NCBI GenBank assembly: GCA_905182175.1
Contig: CAJJAT010000015.1
Coordinates: forward strand, 1 to 64,000
Source: Flavobacteriales bacterium UBA1494
GTDB taxonomy: Bacteria; Bacteroidota; Bacteroidia; Flavobacteriales_E; Vicingaceae
DNA: 64,000 nucleotides
Direction of reading: 5' to 3'
The translations under genes were made by a program, and so were the position numbers. Below are positions 1 to 10,113 of the stretch, one piece after another (position 1 is the first letter of the stretch; each line of letters opens with the position of its first letter). The notes under the pieces were generated by a model. The model was not told the DNA's origin. It searched no databases and saw only the letters and a program-made list of their open reading frames with translations.

Positions 1-973
1 ATACTCACCCTGTAATATCGTTTTCTTCCTCGAATTCACTAAGTCTGACCCTAGATAATAGTCGAGTCCATTTTTTAATGGTACTAATCCGTAAACTATA
101 TTGCTGATCTACCAACACTCTAGTTAGATAAGAATAGTAACCTATTTTTTTACGATTCCGTTGGAATTAAATTCAATCAAATTATGGTTCCCATCTTAAA
201 ACAAATAGTTATCCTTTATTCATAAGGAATAACATGTTGATATTGTAACCCCTAATAACATATAGCTCATTAAGTCTATTGCGCTGAAATTACTGTCATA
301 TATCTAAAATACTTGGCTTCAGTCAGACCTGTTGTGATTTTTATTGGAATTATCATTCGTAACAACACTAGTAATATCTTCCTGAGCATAAAGCTAAAAC
401 CTGCCTTTGCTTCGCCCCTTGACTTCGGTAAAATGTTTTGAATTTTATTTTCTACTATCCCTTCAGCCCCATCATGACTAAATTAAGTGGTAAAACACTT
501 TCGATCAAATCTAATATCCAGCATACTATTATGTGCATTCAATTTCTGAAGCTTTATGTTTTCATTTGTAACTATTATAGCTTAACTATAAATAAAAAAA
601 CAGCCCCATTCATATCTGTAACATACTTAGCATCCAATTTGTACTCATCAAAACGCGTAAATGAGCCTTACATTACCTCCTGCTTATCAGTTTTACTAGA
701 TTCTAAACCTTTGTACATTTAACTATACGGGAAGCTAATAATCCTAACGTAACCGCCATTATCTACATTTATATCTATAAAACCCTCATAATGAAAATTG
801 GTGAACAGGACATAATTATCGCTTTGGCTTGAAACGGAATTACTGAGAAAAGATGTTGTCCATGTTGACACAGTTTAATAAAAAACATGAAACGTACAGA
901 TTTATAGTATTTGCCTATGACCCTATGGAAATAATCAATTTGATTGAATAATACTCTAATTTTATTACTACTT
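1..973. other. Gene-free left edge of the window
   Basis: No intact gene is supported here. Plus-strand open frames are short, AT-rich and lack family features. The minus strand carries a recognisable decayed frame (listed separately at 575-880). The remaining sequence shows no rRNA, tRNA, terminator hairpin or repeat that I could support. The region lies downstream of the oxidase operon, which is transcribed leftwards into it, and no clear terminator hairpin was seen after that operon. Confidence 0.5.
575..880 (-). pseudogene. Remnant of an unidentified protein gene, broken by in-frame stops
   Basis: Reading the minus strand in one frame gives a protein-like stretch of about 98 codons with pieces such as TVSTWTTSFLSNSVSS, YVLFTNFHYEGF and VDNGGYVRIISFPYS, then a TAA (plus 719-721), MYKGLESSKTDKQEVM, a second TAA (668-670), GSFTRFDEYKLDAKYV and a terminal TAA (575-577). 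The composition is that of a real protein and not random AT-rich sequence, and the frame is unbroken apart from the two stops. I do not recognise the family. The pattern of aromatic residues, glycine and serine would fit a secreted beta-rich protein. Nothing start-like was seen at the upstream end, so the 5' boundary is uncertain. Confidence 0.4.
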
Positions 974-1498
974 CTAATAATACGGAGAAATCATTAAATA
1001 CACAATAACTCCAGTTACCGTTACATAAAGCCACAGAGGAAGAGTAATTCGAGCGATTTTTTTGTGCTTATCAAACTTTTTAGATAATGCACGGCTAAAG
1101 CTAATCAGTACTAACGGCACTATTGCAATAGCCAATGCAATATGCGTTAGCAATATGACTAAGTAAATTACTTTTATCATTCCCTCCCCTCCGAAAGGGG
1201 TAGATTCAGTAAGAGCATGATACGCTACATAGCTTAATAAGAATAAAACTGATAATACCAAAGCGGATAGCATAATCCGCTTGTGCGTCTCTTTCTTACC
1301 ATTCTTAATAGCAATAAAACCTGCGACTAATAGTATTGAAGTAGTACCATTAAGAAATGCGTTTAGCATAGGTAAGTAGTATACTTCCTCCCCAACAGTA
1401 AAGTTCTTTGGTAGCAAGTACAATATTATTACCAAAACCGGAACAACTACCGACAGTGCAATGATTAGCTTCTTTGAAGCAGGTGATGATAAATCCAT
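974..1498 (-). CDS. DUF420 family membrane protein (oxidase assembly associated)
   Basis: A 174-residue integral membrane protein with about five hydrophobic segments and conserved histidines near or within helices (the THKR and LTHIALAIA regions). It fits DUF420, a family commonly found at the end of cytochrome oxidase operons in Bacteroidota and Firmicutes (CtaM-like) and thought to help assemble the haem-copper oxidase. It is the last gene of the leftward operon, 4 nt after the SCO gene, which supports co-transcription. The exact molecular role is inferred from family and context. Confidence 0.8.
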   Translation of the reverse strand: MDLSSPASKKLIIALSVVVPVLVIILYLLPKNFTVGEEVYYLPMLNAFLNGTTSILLVAGFIAIKNGKKETHKRIMLSALVLSVLFLLSYVAYHALTESTPFGGEGMIKVIYLVILLTHIALAIAIVPLVLISFSRALSKKFDKHKKIARITLPLWLYVTVTGVIVYLMISPYY

Positions 1499-1502
1499 AA
1501 TT

Positions 1503-2174
1503 CTATCTCTTTTTTAAAGGAGCATACTCCTCTCTGTACAAGATTTCTATGGCATCCATACAATTATCAATATCTCTTGTACTAGTTCCATCAAAGATAC
1601 CCCTAATTTGACCTTTTCGGTCGATTAGAAAAAAGTTCGTTGAGTGCAAAAAGCCACCTTCGGCATCTAAATCTTTCATGGCATTTGCAAAATAACCGTT
1701 TCTGGCGATACTTGCTATGCTTTCTTTAGATCCGGTAACAAACTCCCAAACCGAGTCAATTGAATGTACCTTTTTGGAGTATTCATAAAGAACTCCAACA
1801 GTATCATGCTCAGGATTTATAGTGTGCGAGAGTAATCCGAAATCGTTTCTGTCGTAGAAATGCTTTTGAAGTTCCAACATGTGTACTGCCATTTTAGGAC
1901 AAATAGTAGGGCAAGTTGCAAAAAAGAAATCTGCTACATAAATTTTACCTTCATAGTCTTTACTTGTAACTTTCTCTCCTAAGTGATTAGTAAACTCAAA
2001 GGAAGGAATGGAGTGGTATATAGTATCCATACCATTCTCAGCCAAACTTTTTGGACCATAAATTGGAGGTGCTTTGAAATTGTGAGAACCTGAGTGAAGA
2101 ATAAAGAACGCGACAGTCGGCAATAGAAGAATGCACAGTAAGATAGCTCCTTTCTTCACAACTTTGTTACTCAT
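1503..2174 (-). CDS. SCO1/SenC family copper chaperone for cytochrome oxidase
   Basis: This 223-residue protein has an N-terminal membrane anchor (residues 9-27) and a thioredoxin-like domain facing the periplasm. The copper-binding CxxxC motif is CPTIC (C88 and C92), and the conserved histidine is H177 in the segment GGFLHSTNFFLID. SCO proteins deliver copper or reducing equivalents to the CuA site of cytochrome c oxidase subunit II. It lies between the oxidase subunit IV gene and DUF420, as expected. All metal-ligand residues are present, so it should be functional. Confidence 0.92.
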   Translation of the reverse strand: MSNKVVKKGAILLCILLLPTVAFFILHSGSHNFKAPPIYGPKSLAENGMDTIYHSIPSFEFTNHLGEKVTSKDYEGKIYVADFFFATCPTICPKMAVHMLELQKHFYDRNDFGLLSHTINPEHDTVGVLYEYSKKVHSIDSVWEFVTGSKESIASIARNGYFANAMKDLDAEGGFLHSTNFFLIDRKGQIRGIFDGTSTRDIDNCMDAIEILYREEYAPLKKR

Positions 2175-2184
2175 AGAAATTTAT

Positions 2185-2541
2185 TTATATCAACCCATGT
2201 ATATCGTGAACGTAAATTGCTTCAGTAAGCATCATCACAATTAAATATGCCACCAATACTAAATAGGGTAACGCAACCGCGAATATAAAGTTTTTATATT
2301 CGTGTTTTAAATGCATGTAATATGCTACAATATAATATGCTTTTATTAAGGTAAGAATTATAAAAGTCCATTTGACAAATGCCCAAGCCAAGCCAATACT
2401 TTGCCAAGACAACCCCAAGCCAACTTCAACTCCGGTGATCCCTAGTAGCACCCAGAATATAACCCAGATGATTTTTCTTTGTGCCTTACCCTCAGCTTCT
2501 GAATGATGTTGCACGTACTCTCTTGTTCTATCGAAATCCAT
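2185..2541 (-). CDS. Cytochrome c oxidase subunit IV (prokaryotic type)
   Basis: A 118-residue protein with three predicted transmembrane helices (roughly residues 25-45, 50-72 and 86-107), a charged N terminus and the MHLKHE loop typical of the small fourth subunit of caa3-type oxidases. It sits 31 nt downstream of the subunit III gene in the same operon. The subunit is thought to stabilise the complex and has no redox centre. Confidence 0.85.
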   Translation of the reverse strand: MDFDRTREYVQHHSEAEGKAQRKIIWVIFWVLLGITGVEVGLGLSWQSIGLAWAFVKWTFIILTLIKAYYIVAYYMHLKHEYKNFIFAVALPYLVLVAYLIVMMLTEAIYVHDIHGLI

Positions 2542-2572
2542 ATCGTGAAAATTCTATATCGTTATCTAAAAA

Positions 2573-3382
2573 TTATACTAGGTAGAAGAAGGTAAATACA
2601 AAAACCCATACTAAGTCTACAAAGTGCCAGTATAATCCTACTTTTTCAACCATTTCGTAATAACCTCTCTTCTCATAAGTTCCTTTAATTACATTCACGA
2701 ATATTATGAAATTTAATACTACTCCACTGAAAACGTGTGTCCCATGAAAACCTGTTATAAAAAAGAAGAAGTCTCCGAATAAAGGTAAGCCGTATTCATT
2801 AACTGTAAGGTTAGCACCATACACTTCTACTCCATTTTTCATCATCGAAACAGCCTCTGCACCTGAAATCATTATTTGTTCCTTCCCAGGTAAATAGAAT
2901 GAATCTTTCGCTTCATTAACCCACTGAACAATAGTGCCATCGACTAATTGTAAGGCTCCTAACTCAGTTCCATGGATAAAGTGATACCATTCCCAAGCCT
3001 GCGAACCTACAAACACTAGACCACCAACGATCGTCCAAGCCATCCATTTTATAACAGAATTCTTATCCATTCTGTGGCCCGCTTCTACTGCTAAAACCAT
3101 TGTCACAGAACTCATAATAAGAATAAAAGTCATTAAAGCAACATACAACAATGGATGATCACCATGCATGAAAGGAAAGTGTGTGAAAACTCTCTCTGCC
3201 ACTGGCCAGGATTCGACAAAACTGTGTCTCATGAATCCATACGAAACCAAAAGACCTGAAAAAGTAAATGCATCAGATACAAGAAAAAACCACATCATGA
3301 TTTTGCCGTAACTGATATTAAAAGGTGAAATTCCTCCACCCCAGAGGGTATTTGAATCAACAGTAGGAGTGTGTCCTGCCAT
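2573..3382 (-). CDS. Cytochrome c oxidase subunit III
   Basis: A 269-residue polytopic protein with subunit III hallmarks: the helix containing MMWFFLVSDAFTFSG near residues 29-43, the FFFFITGFHGTHVFSGVVLN segment (about residues 203-222) and a C-terminal helix with YWHFVDLVWVFVFTFFYL. The long loop between the central helices (about residues 122-200) is hydrophilic. It is one of two adjacent subunit III-type genes, an arrangement usual for caa3 operons in Bacteroidota. The catalytic subunits I and II are not in this window. Confidence 0.92.
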   Translation of the reverse strand: MAGHTPTVDSNTLWGGGISPFNISYGKIMMWFFLVSDAFTFSGLLVSYGFMRHSFVESWPVAERVFTHFPFMHGDHPLLYVALMTFILIMSSVTMVLAVEAGHRMDKNSVIKWMAWTIVGGLVFVGSQAWEWYHFIHGTELGALQLVDGTIVQWVNEAKDSFYLPGKEQIMISGAEAVSMMKNGVEVYGANLTVNEYGLPLFGDFFFFITGFHGTHVFSGVVLNFIIFVNVIKGTYEKRGYYEMVEKVGLYWHFVDLVWVFVFTFFYLV

Positions 3383-3392
3383 AGTGCTATTG

Positions 3393-3986
3393 TTAAATTA
3401 TCATTCTAAAAAATACATACAAATAAATCCACATTGCCCCCATGAAGTGCCAGTAGGTGGAACACACCTGCAAACCTAATAAATTTTCTGAGTTATATCT
3501 ACCTTTCATCGCATTAAAAATGACTATAAATAAAGCAATTATTCCACCTGCTAAATGCACTAAATGTAACCCTGAAATTATATACACAAATGATCCCGAA
3601 GGATTGGATGATGGGCCTGTGAGAAAAATTTCATTATCAACTAACTGCCCAAAACCGGAAAGTTGTGTGTAAACAAATGCCAATCCAGATGCGAGCGTTA
3701 ACCACAAAAAGGTTTTCACCATTTGTTGGTTGTCTTTTTTTGCCATGTATAAAGCAGCAATAATAAAAATACTGCTTATACCTGCAATTATTGAACTAAG
3801 CAAAAACATATTTGGCATCTCGTAATTCAACCATACCCCATCTCCCTTTCTAACAATCACAGCACTTGTAAAGCCCGCAAACATCATAACTATACTCGCC
3901 ATCCCAATCCACAAAAGAGGCTTCATTACCTTCTTCCTCTTTTCGTCTTGAAAATCTTTTTCGCTTAATGAGAACTGATCTTCCAT
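3393..3986 (-). CDS. Haem-copper oxidase subunit III, short form
   Basis: A 197-residue subunit III paralogue with five predicted helices. The conserved pieces are FVYIISGLHLVHLAGGIIAL and the C-terminal YWHFMGAMWIYLYVFF. It is shorter than the downstream subunit III because it lacks the first two helices. Its coding sequence begins 3 nt after ctaB ends, and the downstream Cox3 gene follows within 10 nt. Having both a short and a long subunit III gene is a common feature of this phylum and is not a degenerate duplication. Confidence 0.9.
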   Translation of the reverse strand: MEDQFSLSEKDFQDEKRKKVMKPLLWIGMASIVMMFAGFTSAVIVRKGDGVWLNYEMPNMFLLSSIIAGISSIFIIAALYMAKKDNQQMVKTFLWLTLASGLAFVYTQLSGFGQLVDNEIFLTGPSSNPSGSFVYIISGLHLVHLAGGIIALFIVIFNAMKGRYNSENLLGLQVCSTYWHFMGAMWIYLYVFFRMII

Positions 3987-3989
3987 ATT

Positions 3990-4886
3990 TTAAATTTTAT
4001 CGATGTACCATGCCAATAAAACCATTGGCACATATATAAAAGAAGCAAACATCACTTTTGTTGCTGCTTTGTCCGATTTATTTTTAAAGAGTTGAATTGA
4101 GGGATAAATCATAATTCCTCCTGCAATAATTATGACTACCAATGCTATGTTACCTGTAAAACCAAACACAACCGGCAAAACACTCACCAAAAGTAAAAAA
4201 AGAGAATACAGCAAAATCAAAAATGCTGAAGTAAAGTCTTTCCCCCCTTTTGATGGCAGTAAATAGAATCCGGCTTTTGCATAGTCGTCACTTGCCTTCC
4301 AAGCAATTGCCCAGAAATGCGGGAATTGCCACATAAATTGAAGCGCAAATAGCAAACCTGGCTCCAAACCAAAATGGCCTGTTGCCGCGACCCACCCTAA
4401 CATTGGAGGTATGGCTCCAGGAAAGGCTCCAACAAATACCGCCCAAGGTGTTTTTTGCTTTAATGGAGTGTAAACTGCTACGTAAAGGACAAGAGATATT
4501 AACGCCAATACTCCTGACAATGGATTCAGCAAAAACCACAAAATCAGAACTCCTAATCCACCTGAAACTCCAGCAACAGCTAGCGCTTCATTTTTGGTCA
4601 TTCTTCCTGTAACTAACGGCCTAACTTTCGTCCTATCCATTAGCTTATCCAGGTCACGTTCTATTATTTGATTGTACCCATTTGAAGATCCTGTGACCAA
4701 GAAACCTCCCAAACACAGCCAAAATAAATCAACCCAAATAACAGAATCAACAGCAATGAGATATCCTAAAATTGCAGAAAAAACAACCAACGAGGCCAAC
4801 CTTAGCTTAAAAAAAGCTGCATAATCAGCAATTTTATTTGCAAAAGTTGTGGGTATAGAAAGCTGTTGTTCTGTCGTCAAATCCAT
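3990..4886 (-). CDS. ctaB: Protohaem IX farnesyltransferase (haem O synthase)
   Basis: This 298-residue UbiA-superfamily membrane protein converts haem B to haem O by transferring a farnesyl group, which is needed for haem A-type oxidases. The family motif is seen as NGYNQIIERDLDKLMDRTKV (about residues 70-89), including the Asp pair, followed by RPLVTGRM. Later PHFWAIAWKASDDYAKAG matches the second conserved loop. It is the first gene of the oxidase operon, and its position there strongly supports the assignment. Confidence 0.95.
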   Translation of the reverse strand: MDLTTEQQLSIPTTFANKIADYAAFFKLRLASLVVFSAILGYLIAVDSVIWVDLFWLCLGGFLVTGSSNGYNQIIERDLDKLMDRTKVRPLVTGRMTKNEALAVAGVSGGLGVLILWFLLNPLSGVLALISLVLYVAVYTPLKQKTPWAVFVGAFPGAIPPMLGWVAATGHFGLEPGLLFALQFMWQFPHFWAIAWKASDDYAKAGFYLLPSKGGKDFTSAFLILLYSLFLLLVSVLPVVFGFTGNIALVVIIIAGGIMIYPSIQLFKNKSDKAATKVMFASFIYVPMVLLAWYIDKI

Positions 4887-4912
4887 AAAAGATTAGGCCA
4901 TTTTTAAGACTG

Positions 4913-4920
4913 CAAAAGTA
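4913..4920 (-). promoter_or_regulatory. Candidate -7 element upstream of ctaB
   Basis: The minus strand reads TACTTTTG, an exact match to the Bacteroidota TAnnTTTG element, 27 nt upstream of the ctaB start. No TTG element was found at the usual 17-20 nt spacing, so this is a weak call. It would drive the whole oxidase operon. Confidence 0.35.
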
Positions 4921-5023
4921 CGCAAGGAAGTTTAAAATTAATTGTAGATCAAAAAATTATTAAATGACCACTAAACCGTTAATTAACATAAAAAGCAAAC
5001 ACTTCACCACATAAACAGTTCCT

Positions 5024-6562
5024 TCAATAGTCGAGATATTTATTAAATAGATTTGAATGAATGCGAAGCATAAATAAATTATTATTTGTGTTATTTCCCA
5101 CATGCGTTTCACCTCTTGCAATATAAGATGCAGAAACGGTTGTATTTAATTTTTGTGATAGTAAGTAAGATACTGAAACCTCAGAAAAACGAATTACAAA
5201 TTTATTCCCCTGAGTAAGCTCATTCTCATACTCCATCGCTCGGGTAACATTAGATAATTGAACGTTCTCTCCAAAATTTTGTCCAAGACTCGAGCGGCCT
5301 TGTTCACTTTGATGGTAATTCAATGCAAAGTTCCATCGTTTAACTTCATAATTAATTCTCATTATAAATTCGTGAAAATTTGCTCCTAATGGATGTGCAA
5401 GAGAAATATTATCATTCGAATACGCTTGCGTTGAATTACTATGCGCATAAGTGTATGGACGAACCATGTTAAACTCTACTCTAGCTTGCAAGCCCTTTAC
5501 CTTGAATAAATCAAAAGCTATCCAGCCCAATTGAATTCCATATTTATTTCCCCACCATCCTGAAAGAATCGAATCGTTTGGGTTTCTCCATTGGTTAACA
5601 TCGGCTCTTAACGCGCTAAGCAAAAACTCATCAAATAATAATTGAGCGTAAAAGACATGAATCTTCCCCAATGTTAGCTTTAGGTTTGCACCAACCAATG
5701 CGTTATCAGATGAGCCCACTGAAAATTCTACCGGTCGATAAAAAATAAAAGGGTTAGCATAATTTGGATCAAAACCTCTAGTATAAGTCCCCTCTTTGGC
5801 TCCCCATATTATTGTTTCAAACAGACCAACATTTAACCATTTAGTCGCTTTCCAGTCCAAATAATGGGTAGCAGTGTATTTTTTTTCATAGAACTCGCCC
5901 CTCCCCTCAACGTTATAAATATTTCTATGACTAGCAAAGAGATTTGTGTACTGAATTTTCCAAAATTTAGTTTGTATTTTTAAATAGGGTGAGGCGTTTG
6001 CCGCATCTGATAGCAACAATGATCGATAACCATCTCCAATAAAATTCCTACCGTAACCAGCTTCGAGTTCAACATATTTATTTGGTGTATAATTTACAAA
6101 AGCAGACAAGTAGGTACTCCCTGCTCTTCCACCAAGAGCACCTGAAGCCACGCTCATTCCTGGAACAACTTTATTTTTATTTATAAACGCACTTTGATAT
6201 GCGCCGTACCGCTGCTTGTTGAACAAATAACTAATTCCAGAATGCCACTTCTTGTGTCGAAATTGAAACTCCAACCCTACACCGACCCCTTCTAGTTGAC
6301 TCTGTTCTTCATTTTGTAAACCAAAGGAAAAATCTATGAGCGGTCGAACAAAAAACTGGGTTGAATTGCTTGATATCCTATTTACGCCAATGTACCCGCT
6401 TAAAGAATCGGAGTACGTGTTTTTAAAAGCTGAATGACTGGCTGACTCTTTAAAATACTGTCGTTTGACTTCATTATAACGAAATAGGTTTCTATCATTA
6501 ACTTGCTGAGCATATGCAGTTATGTTAGCGACAACAAATACAATTAGAGCTAAAAAACGCAT
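5024..6562 (-). CDS. Wzi/RemB-like outer-membrane beta-barrel protein, copy 1
   Basis: A 512-residue protein with a signal peptide (residues 1-18, ending AYA|QQ) and alternating amphipathic strands throughout, as expected of an outer-membrane barrel. The motif GRNFIGDGYRSLLLSD (around residue 170) is shared with the paralogue at 7653-9182 and with the capsule assembly Wzi family, to which the gliding-associated RemB protein also belongs. The gene ends the leftward polysaccharide block and starts 3 nt after the WecA-type gene. A role in anchoring or exporting surface polysaccharide is inferred. The protein ends in a strand-like NLFNKYLDY without a T9SS domain. Confidence 0.75.
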   Translation of the reverse strand: MRFLALIVFVVANITAYAQQVNDRNLFRYNEVKRQYFKESASHSAFKNTYSDSLSGYIGVNRISSNSTQFFVRPLIDFSFGLQNEEQSQLEGVGVGLEFQFRHKKWHSGISYLFNKQRYGAYQSAFINKNKVVPGMSVASGALGGRAGSTYLSAFVNYTPNKYVELEAGYGRNFIGDGYRSLLLSDAANASPYLKIQTKFWKIQYTNLFASHRNIYNVEGRGEFYEKKYTATHYLDWKATKWLNVGLFETIIWGAKEGTYTRGFDPNYANPFIFYRPVEFSVGSSDNALVGANLKLTLGKIHVFYAQLLFDEFLLSALRADVNQWRNPNDSILSGWWGNKYGIQLGWIAFDLFKVKGLQARVEFNMVRPYTYAHSNSTQAYSNDNISLAHPLGANFHEFIMRINYEVKRWNFALNYHQSEQGRSSLGQNFGENVQLSNVTRAMEYENELTQGNKFVIRFSEVSVSYLLSQKLNTTVSASYIARGETHVGNNTNNNLFMLRIHSNLFNKYLDY

Positions 6563-6565
6563 ATT

Positions 6566-7612
6566 CTACTTACTTTTTGACTTCGCAGGAATTAAGAATA
6601 AAGCACCTAAAAATGCGAATACAATTGCAGACATAATTAGGAAGGTTATGCTTGTATTCATTAACGGAATAATAACGGCATAAGCAATCAAAACCGTATT
6701 GAATAAATAAATTATTCCAACTGTTTGGGCTTGATTCAATCCTAAATTTAGCAATCTGTGGTGAATATGGTTACTATCTGCTATGAAAGGAGAAAGCCCC
6801 TTAGCTATTCGTATCGTGAACACTCTAAATGTATCAATTAACGGATAAGATAAAACAGCCATCGCAAAGATTGGTTTTGAAATGTGCTTCATCTCTTCTG
6901 GAACCCGAGAAAAATCAAATTCAATTACTTGAATTGCCAATACGCAAACAATGAGGCCTACAGTCAAGGAACCAGAATCACCCATAAATATATTTGCTGG
7001 ATAAAAATTAAAGCGCAAAAACCCTAATAAAGCTCCGGCTAAGGCAAAAGCAATAATGGCATCTACCATAGAACCCGCCAATAAAAACCAAATCCCGAAT
7101 GATACAGAAGCGATACATCCTACACCTCCTGCCAGTCCATCTACTCCGTCTATCAAATTAAATGCATTGATGACAACTACATAAGTAAAAACTGTAAGTG
7201 CAATACTAGCCCACTCTGGAATCTCACGAATCTCAAAAATACCATACAAACTAGTTATGCGGATATCAGCCATTAGCGTCATAATAAACGCTACCAATAA
7301 GTGACCTAATAATTTTTTAGCAGCCGCTGTGCCAATAATATCATCTTTGATTCCAATAAAGAACATCACCAATATACTTGGTATTAAAAATTTCACATAC
7401 CCAATATCCTCAGTAGGGTAACAAATCATGAATGAAAAAAGTGTGCCAGCAAAAATCATAACGCCTCCCATTGAAGGGATGCTCTTGGTATGCAATTTTC
7501 GGCTCTCATTAGGGTCATCAAACAAGTGCTTTAATTGGGCAACTTTAATGAATGACGGTGTAGAGAGCAGGACAATAAAAAAAGAAATCATGATGGCTAA
7601 TGCTATCTCCAT
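6566..7612 (-). CDS. WecA/MraY-family undecaprenyl-phosphate sugar-1-phosphate transferase
   Basis: A 348-residue polytopic enzyme expected to transfer GlcNAc-1-phosphate (or a related sugar) from UDP-sugar to undecaprenyl phosphate, the first step in lipid-linked glycan synthesis. Visible motifs are [10 protein letters not shown] (catalytic aspartates, about residues 84-93), [15 protein letters not shown] (about 149-163), [11 protein letters not shown] (about 209-219) and SNHIHHRLL (about 280-288, the WecA-type HIHH motif, unlike MraY). It is placed between two Wzi/RemB-like barrel genes, which suggests that its glycan reaches the outer surface. Exact donor sugar is not determined. Confidence 0.88.
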   Translation of the reverse strand: MEIALAIMISFFIVLLSTPSFIKVAQLKHLFDDPNESRKLHTKSIPSMGGVMIFAGTLFSFMICYPTEDIGYVKFLIPSILVMFFIGIKDDIIGTAAAKKLLGHLLVAFIMTLMADIRITSLYGIFEIREIPEWASIALTVFTYVVVINAFNLIDGVDGLAGGVGCIASVSFGIWFLLAGSMVDAIIAFALAGALLGFLRFNFYPANIFMGDSGSLTVGLIVCVLAIQVIEFDFSRVPEEMKHISKPIFAMAVLSYPLIDTFRVFTIRIAKGLSPFIADSNHIHHRLLNLGLNQAQTVGIIYLFNTVLIAYAVIIPLMNTSITFLIMSAIVFAFLGALFLIPAKSKSK

Positions 7613-7652
7613 AATGTTACGTTATGATAATGTGAAGTTATGATAATTTGGA

Positions 7653-9182
7653 TTAGTAATTAAAGTATATGTTCTGCAAATTAGTGCTTAAACCGACATA
7701 AATAAAGTTGGAATTTAATACATACCCGCCCCCGCCAATTAGTGGTTCAATTTGAATCATTGACCTGGAGATATCTGCTCGTCGAACCTGAGTCCCAACG
7801 TGGATTGTAAAATTATAACTAGGATTGACAATAAAACTTTGTCGAAGATCAATGTATGCAACATCTACATCACTATTTAAAATGGCATTTGCACTGACCC
7901 TACTTAACCACCTATTTTTTTGAAATTGAGCAATACCTAAAAATTCATCAGCATCAAAACCCGCGATTGGGTGCGCTAATGATTCATTATAATGAGAGAA
8001 TAAATTAACTCCACTTTGAGCATTAATTTGATTGTATTCTACCTGAAGCATTACATTTTTATGGAGATAAATCTTTGTTCCTAGCTGAATACTTAACACA
8101 CTAGATTGAAGCACCGCTTGACCATATAACTGAACTTGCCTCGCTAATTTATAACTAATGTTTACTCCAACTTTACTGTTCCCTTTTTTTTTCTGCCCCT
8201 CAATCAGAGTGTTTAAAAACATTACAGGCACCCAAAAATTAGCGCCGACTGGAATGTTTCCAGAACTATCTAAGCTTGGAAAAACTGTGCTTTCAAACAG
8301 TCCGAAACTCCATTTATGGTTGGGAGAAAATTCAAGATAATGAGTTGCAGCTTGTTTCCGCTCAAACAACCCTTCTGAGATAGTAATTGTTGTTAATCGA
8401 TTTAAGTCTTGGTAAAGCGTGAATAAATTTTGATACTGTAATTTCCCATCAAACCAATTGGAGTTAATTCGCAAAAAGGGGGCATTAAATGCTAAATCAG
8501 ACAACAACAAAGATCTATGACCATTGCCCACAAAATGTTTACCGTGCCCTGCCTGAATGTTAATGTGCTTATTTACTGAAACACTTAAATAGGCGGATGA
8601 CATCGCAAAGTCATATCCATTCTCTTTAAATGTTTTAACCCTGCCCTGACCAAAAGCAACTCCCTCTCCTGAAGCCGCTCTTTGTGTTCTTACCCTCTCG
8701 TGCAAATAAAATGGCAAAACTGCTTGGTTTTCTCTGAATGAAGACTCAATGGCTACTTTTTTCCCCAACTGCAATCGTGCAACAAATCCTCTTGTATTTT
8801 TATACAAATTAGCACTTGTCCTGCTGTCAAATTCATTATCAAAACCACCTTCGAAATTGATAAGAGGATCTATGGTCAATTTAAAGTTGGCAGAATCAAG
8901 TGTTATAAAATGTTGATAAAACAAACGTTTACCCACCCACGACTTATTGGTATTTAAGGTTAAAAGAGAGTTAACAGCCCCCTCTTGCTTTGAATCTCTT
9001 GCTAAGATAGGCTTGAAACTACTGTGAACTATTTCTTCGGATAATAATACCTGCCGTTCTAGCTCAACATTAAAAGATTGATTCAGCGGGATATTTAAGT
9101 TTTGTACAAACGCAAAAAAGGGAATTAACAAAATAATTCCCAACAATAACAATTTCTTATATGGATTATCCGAGCAATTCAA
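7653..9182 (-). CDS. Wzi/RemB-like outer-membrane beta-barrel protein, copy 2
   Basis: A 509-residue outer-membrane protein, paralogous to the gene at 5024-6562. A hydrophobic signal segment (residues 10-27) is followed by long stretches of alternating strands, and [16 protein letters not shown] (around residue 214) matches the signature of the other copy. It ends NLQNIYFNY, a typical barrel terminus. Its start overlaps the end of fcl by 17 nt, so it is co-transcribed with the GDP-fucose genes. The link to surface glycan is inferred from family and context. Confidence 0.75.
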   Translation of the reverse strand: MNCSDNPYKKLLLLGIILLIPFFAFVQNLNIPLNQSFNVELERQVLLSEEIVHSSFKPILARDSKQEGAVNSLLTLNTNKSWVGKRLFYQHFITLDSANFKLTIDPLINFEGGFDNEFDSRTSANLYKNTRGFVARLQLGKKVAIESSFRENQAVLPFYLHERVRTQRAASGEGVAFGQGRVKTFKENGYDFAMSSAYLSVSVNKHINIQAGHGKHFVGNGHRSLLLSDLAFNAPFLRINSNWFDGKLQYQNLFTLYQDLNRLTTITISEGLFERKQAATHYLEFSPNHKWSFGLFESTVFPSLDSSGNIPVGANFWVPVMFLNTLIEGQKKKGNSKVGVNISYKLARQVQLYGQAVLQSSVLSIQLGTKIYLHKNVMLQVEYNQINAQSGVNLFSHYNESLAHPIAGFDADEFLGIAQFQKNRWLSRVSANAILNSDVDVAYIDLRQSFIVNPSYNFTIHVGTQVRRADISRSMIQIEPLIGGGGYVLNSNFIYVGLSTNLQNIYFNY

Positions 9183-10113
9183 AGTCCATATTTTTTACTT
9201 CGTTGTACACTTCTTTTATCCCGTTGCGCAATTCTATTTTATGTTTCCACCCTACAGCATGCAGTTTACTAACATCCAATAATTTTCTCGGCGTCCCGTC
9301 AGGCTTGTTTGCATCAAACTTTAACTCCCCTTCAAAGCCAACAACATCTTTAATGGTTAAAGCTAAATCTTTAATAGAGATGTCTTCTCCCGTTCCTATA
9401 TTAAACCATTCTTCGCCGTCATACTCTTGCATCAACACATAACAAGCTTCTGCAGAATCATCTACGTGCAGAAACTCTCGTTTCGGACTACCAGAGCCCC
9501 ATATTTCCACTGTATCGGCACCTTCAACCTTTGCTGAATGAAACTTTCTAAGCAGAGCAGGAAGAACATGAGAGGTATTTAAATCATAATTATCATTTGG
9601 CCCATAAAGGTTGGTTGGCATTGCTGAAATAAAATTACACCCATATTGTTTTCTATAATTCTCGCACATTTTTATGCCAGCAATTTTTGCAATGGCATAA
9701 GGCTCGTTGGTATATTCTAACGTATCCGTAAGTAGATACTCTTCCTTTAAGGGCTGTGGCGCCATTTTTGGATAAATACAAGATGAACCCAAAAACAGTA
9801 ATTTATTAACTTTATTGACATACGAAGCATGAATAATATTTGCTTCGATCATTAAATTTTCGTATAAAAAATCTGCTCTGTAAGCGTTATTAGCTTGAAT
9901 TCCTCCAACTTTAGCCGCAGCTAAAAAAACATAATCAGGACTTTCTGCTGCAAAAAAAATATTTACAGCTTCTTGTTTTCTCAAATCTAATTCTGCTGAG
10001 GTTCTATAGATGATATTGTTAAACCCTTCAGCTTTTAGCTTACGAACAATTGCAGAACCTACCATTCCTCGGTGGCCTGCAACATAAATTTTATCCGTTT
10101 TATTCATGAGCAT
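9166..10113 (-). CDS. fcl: GDP-L-fucose synthase
   Basis: A 315-residue short-chain dehydrogenase-type enzyme that epimerises and reduces GDP-4-keto-6-deoxymannose to GDP-L-fucose. The nucleotide-binding motif GHRGMVGSA lies at residues 13-21, the catalytic YxxxK is YAIAK (about residue 140) and [20 protein letters not shown] is the family signature. The start overlaps the end of gmd by 14 nt (or 8 nt if the ATG two codons later is used). The gmd-fcl pair is the standard two-step pathway. Confidence 0.95.
   Translation of the reverse strand: MLMNKTDKIYVAGHRGMVGSAIVRKLKAEGFNNIIYRTSAELDLRKQEAVNIFFAAESPDYVFLAAAKVGGIQANNAYRADFLYENLMIEANIIHASYVNKVNKLLFLGSSCIYPKMAPQPLKEEYLLTDTLEYTNEPYAIAKIAGIKMCENYRKQYGCNFISAMPTNLYGPNDNYDLNTSHVLPALLRKFHSAKVEGADTVEIWGSGSPKREFLHVDDSAEACYVLMQEYDGEEWFNIGTGEDISIKDLALTIKDVVGFEGELKFDANKPDGTPRKLLDVSKLHAVGWKHKIELRNGIKEVYNEVKNMDFELLG

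Noticed and set aside
438-722. 94-codon plus-strand open frame at the left edge
   Set aside because: Low-complexity AT-rich composition without motifs, and the opposite strand carries a better protein-like (though broken) frame.
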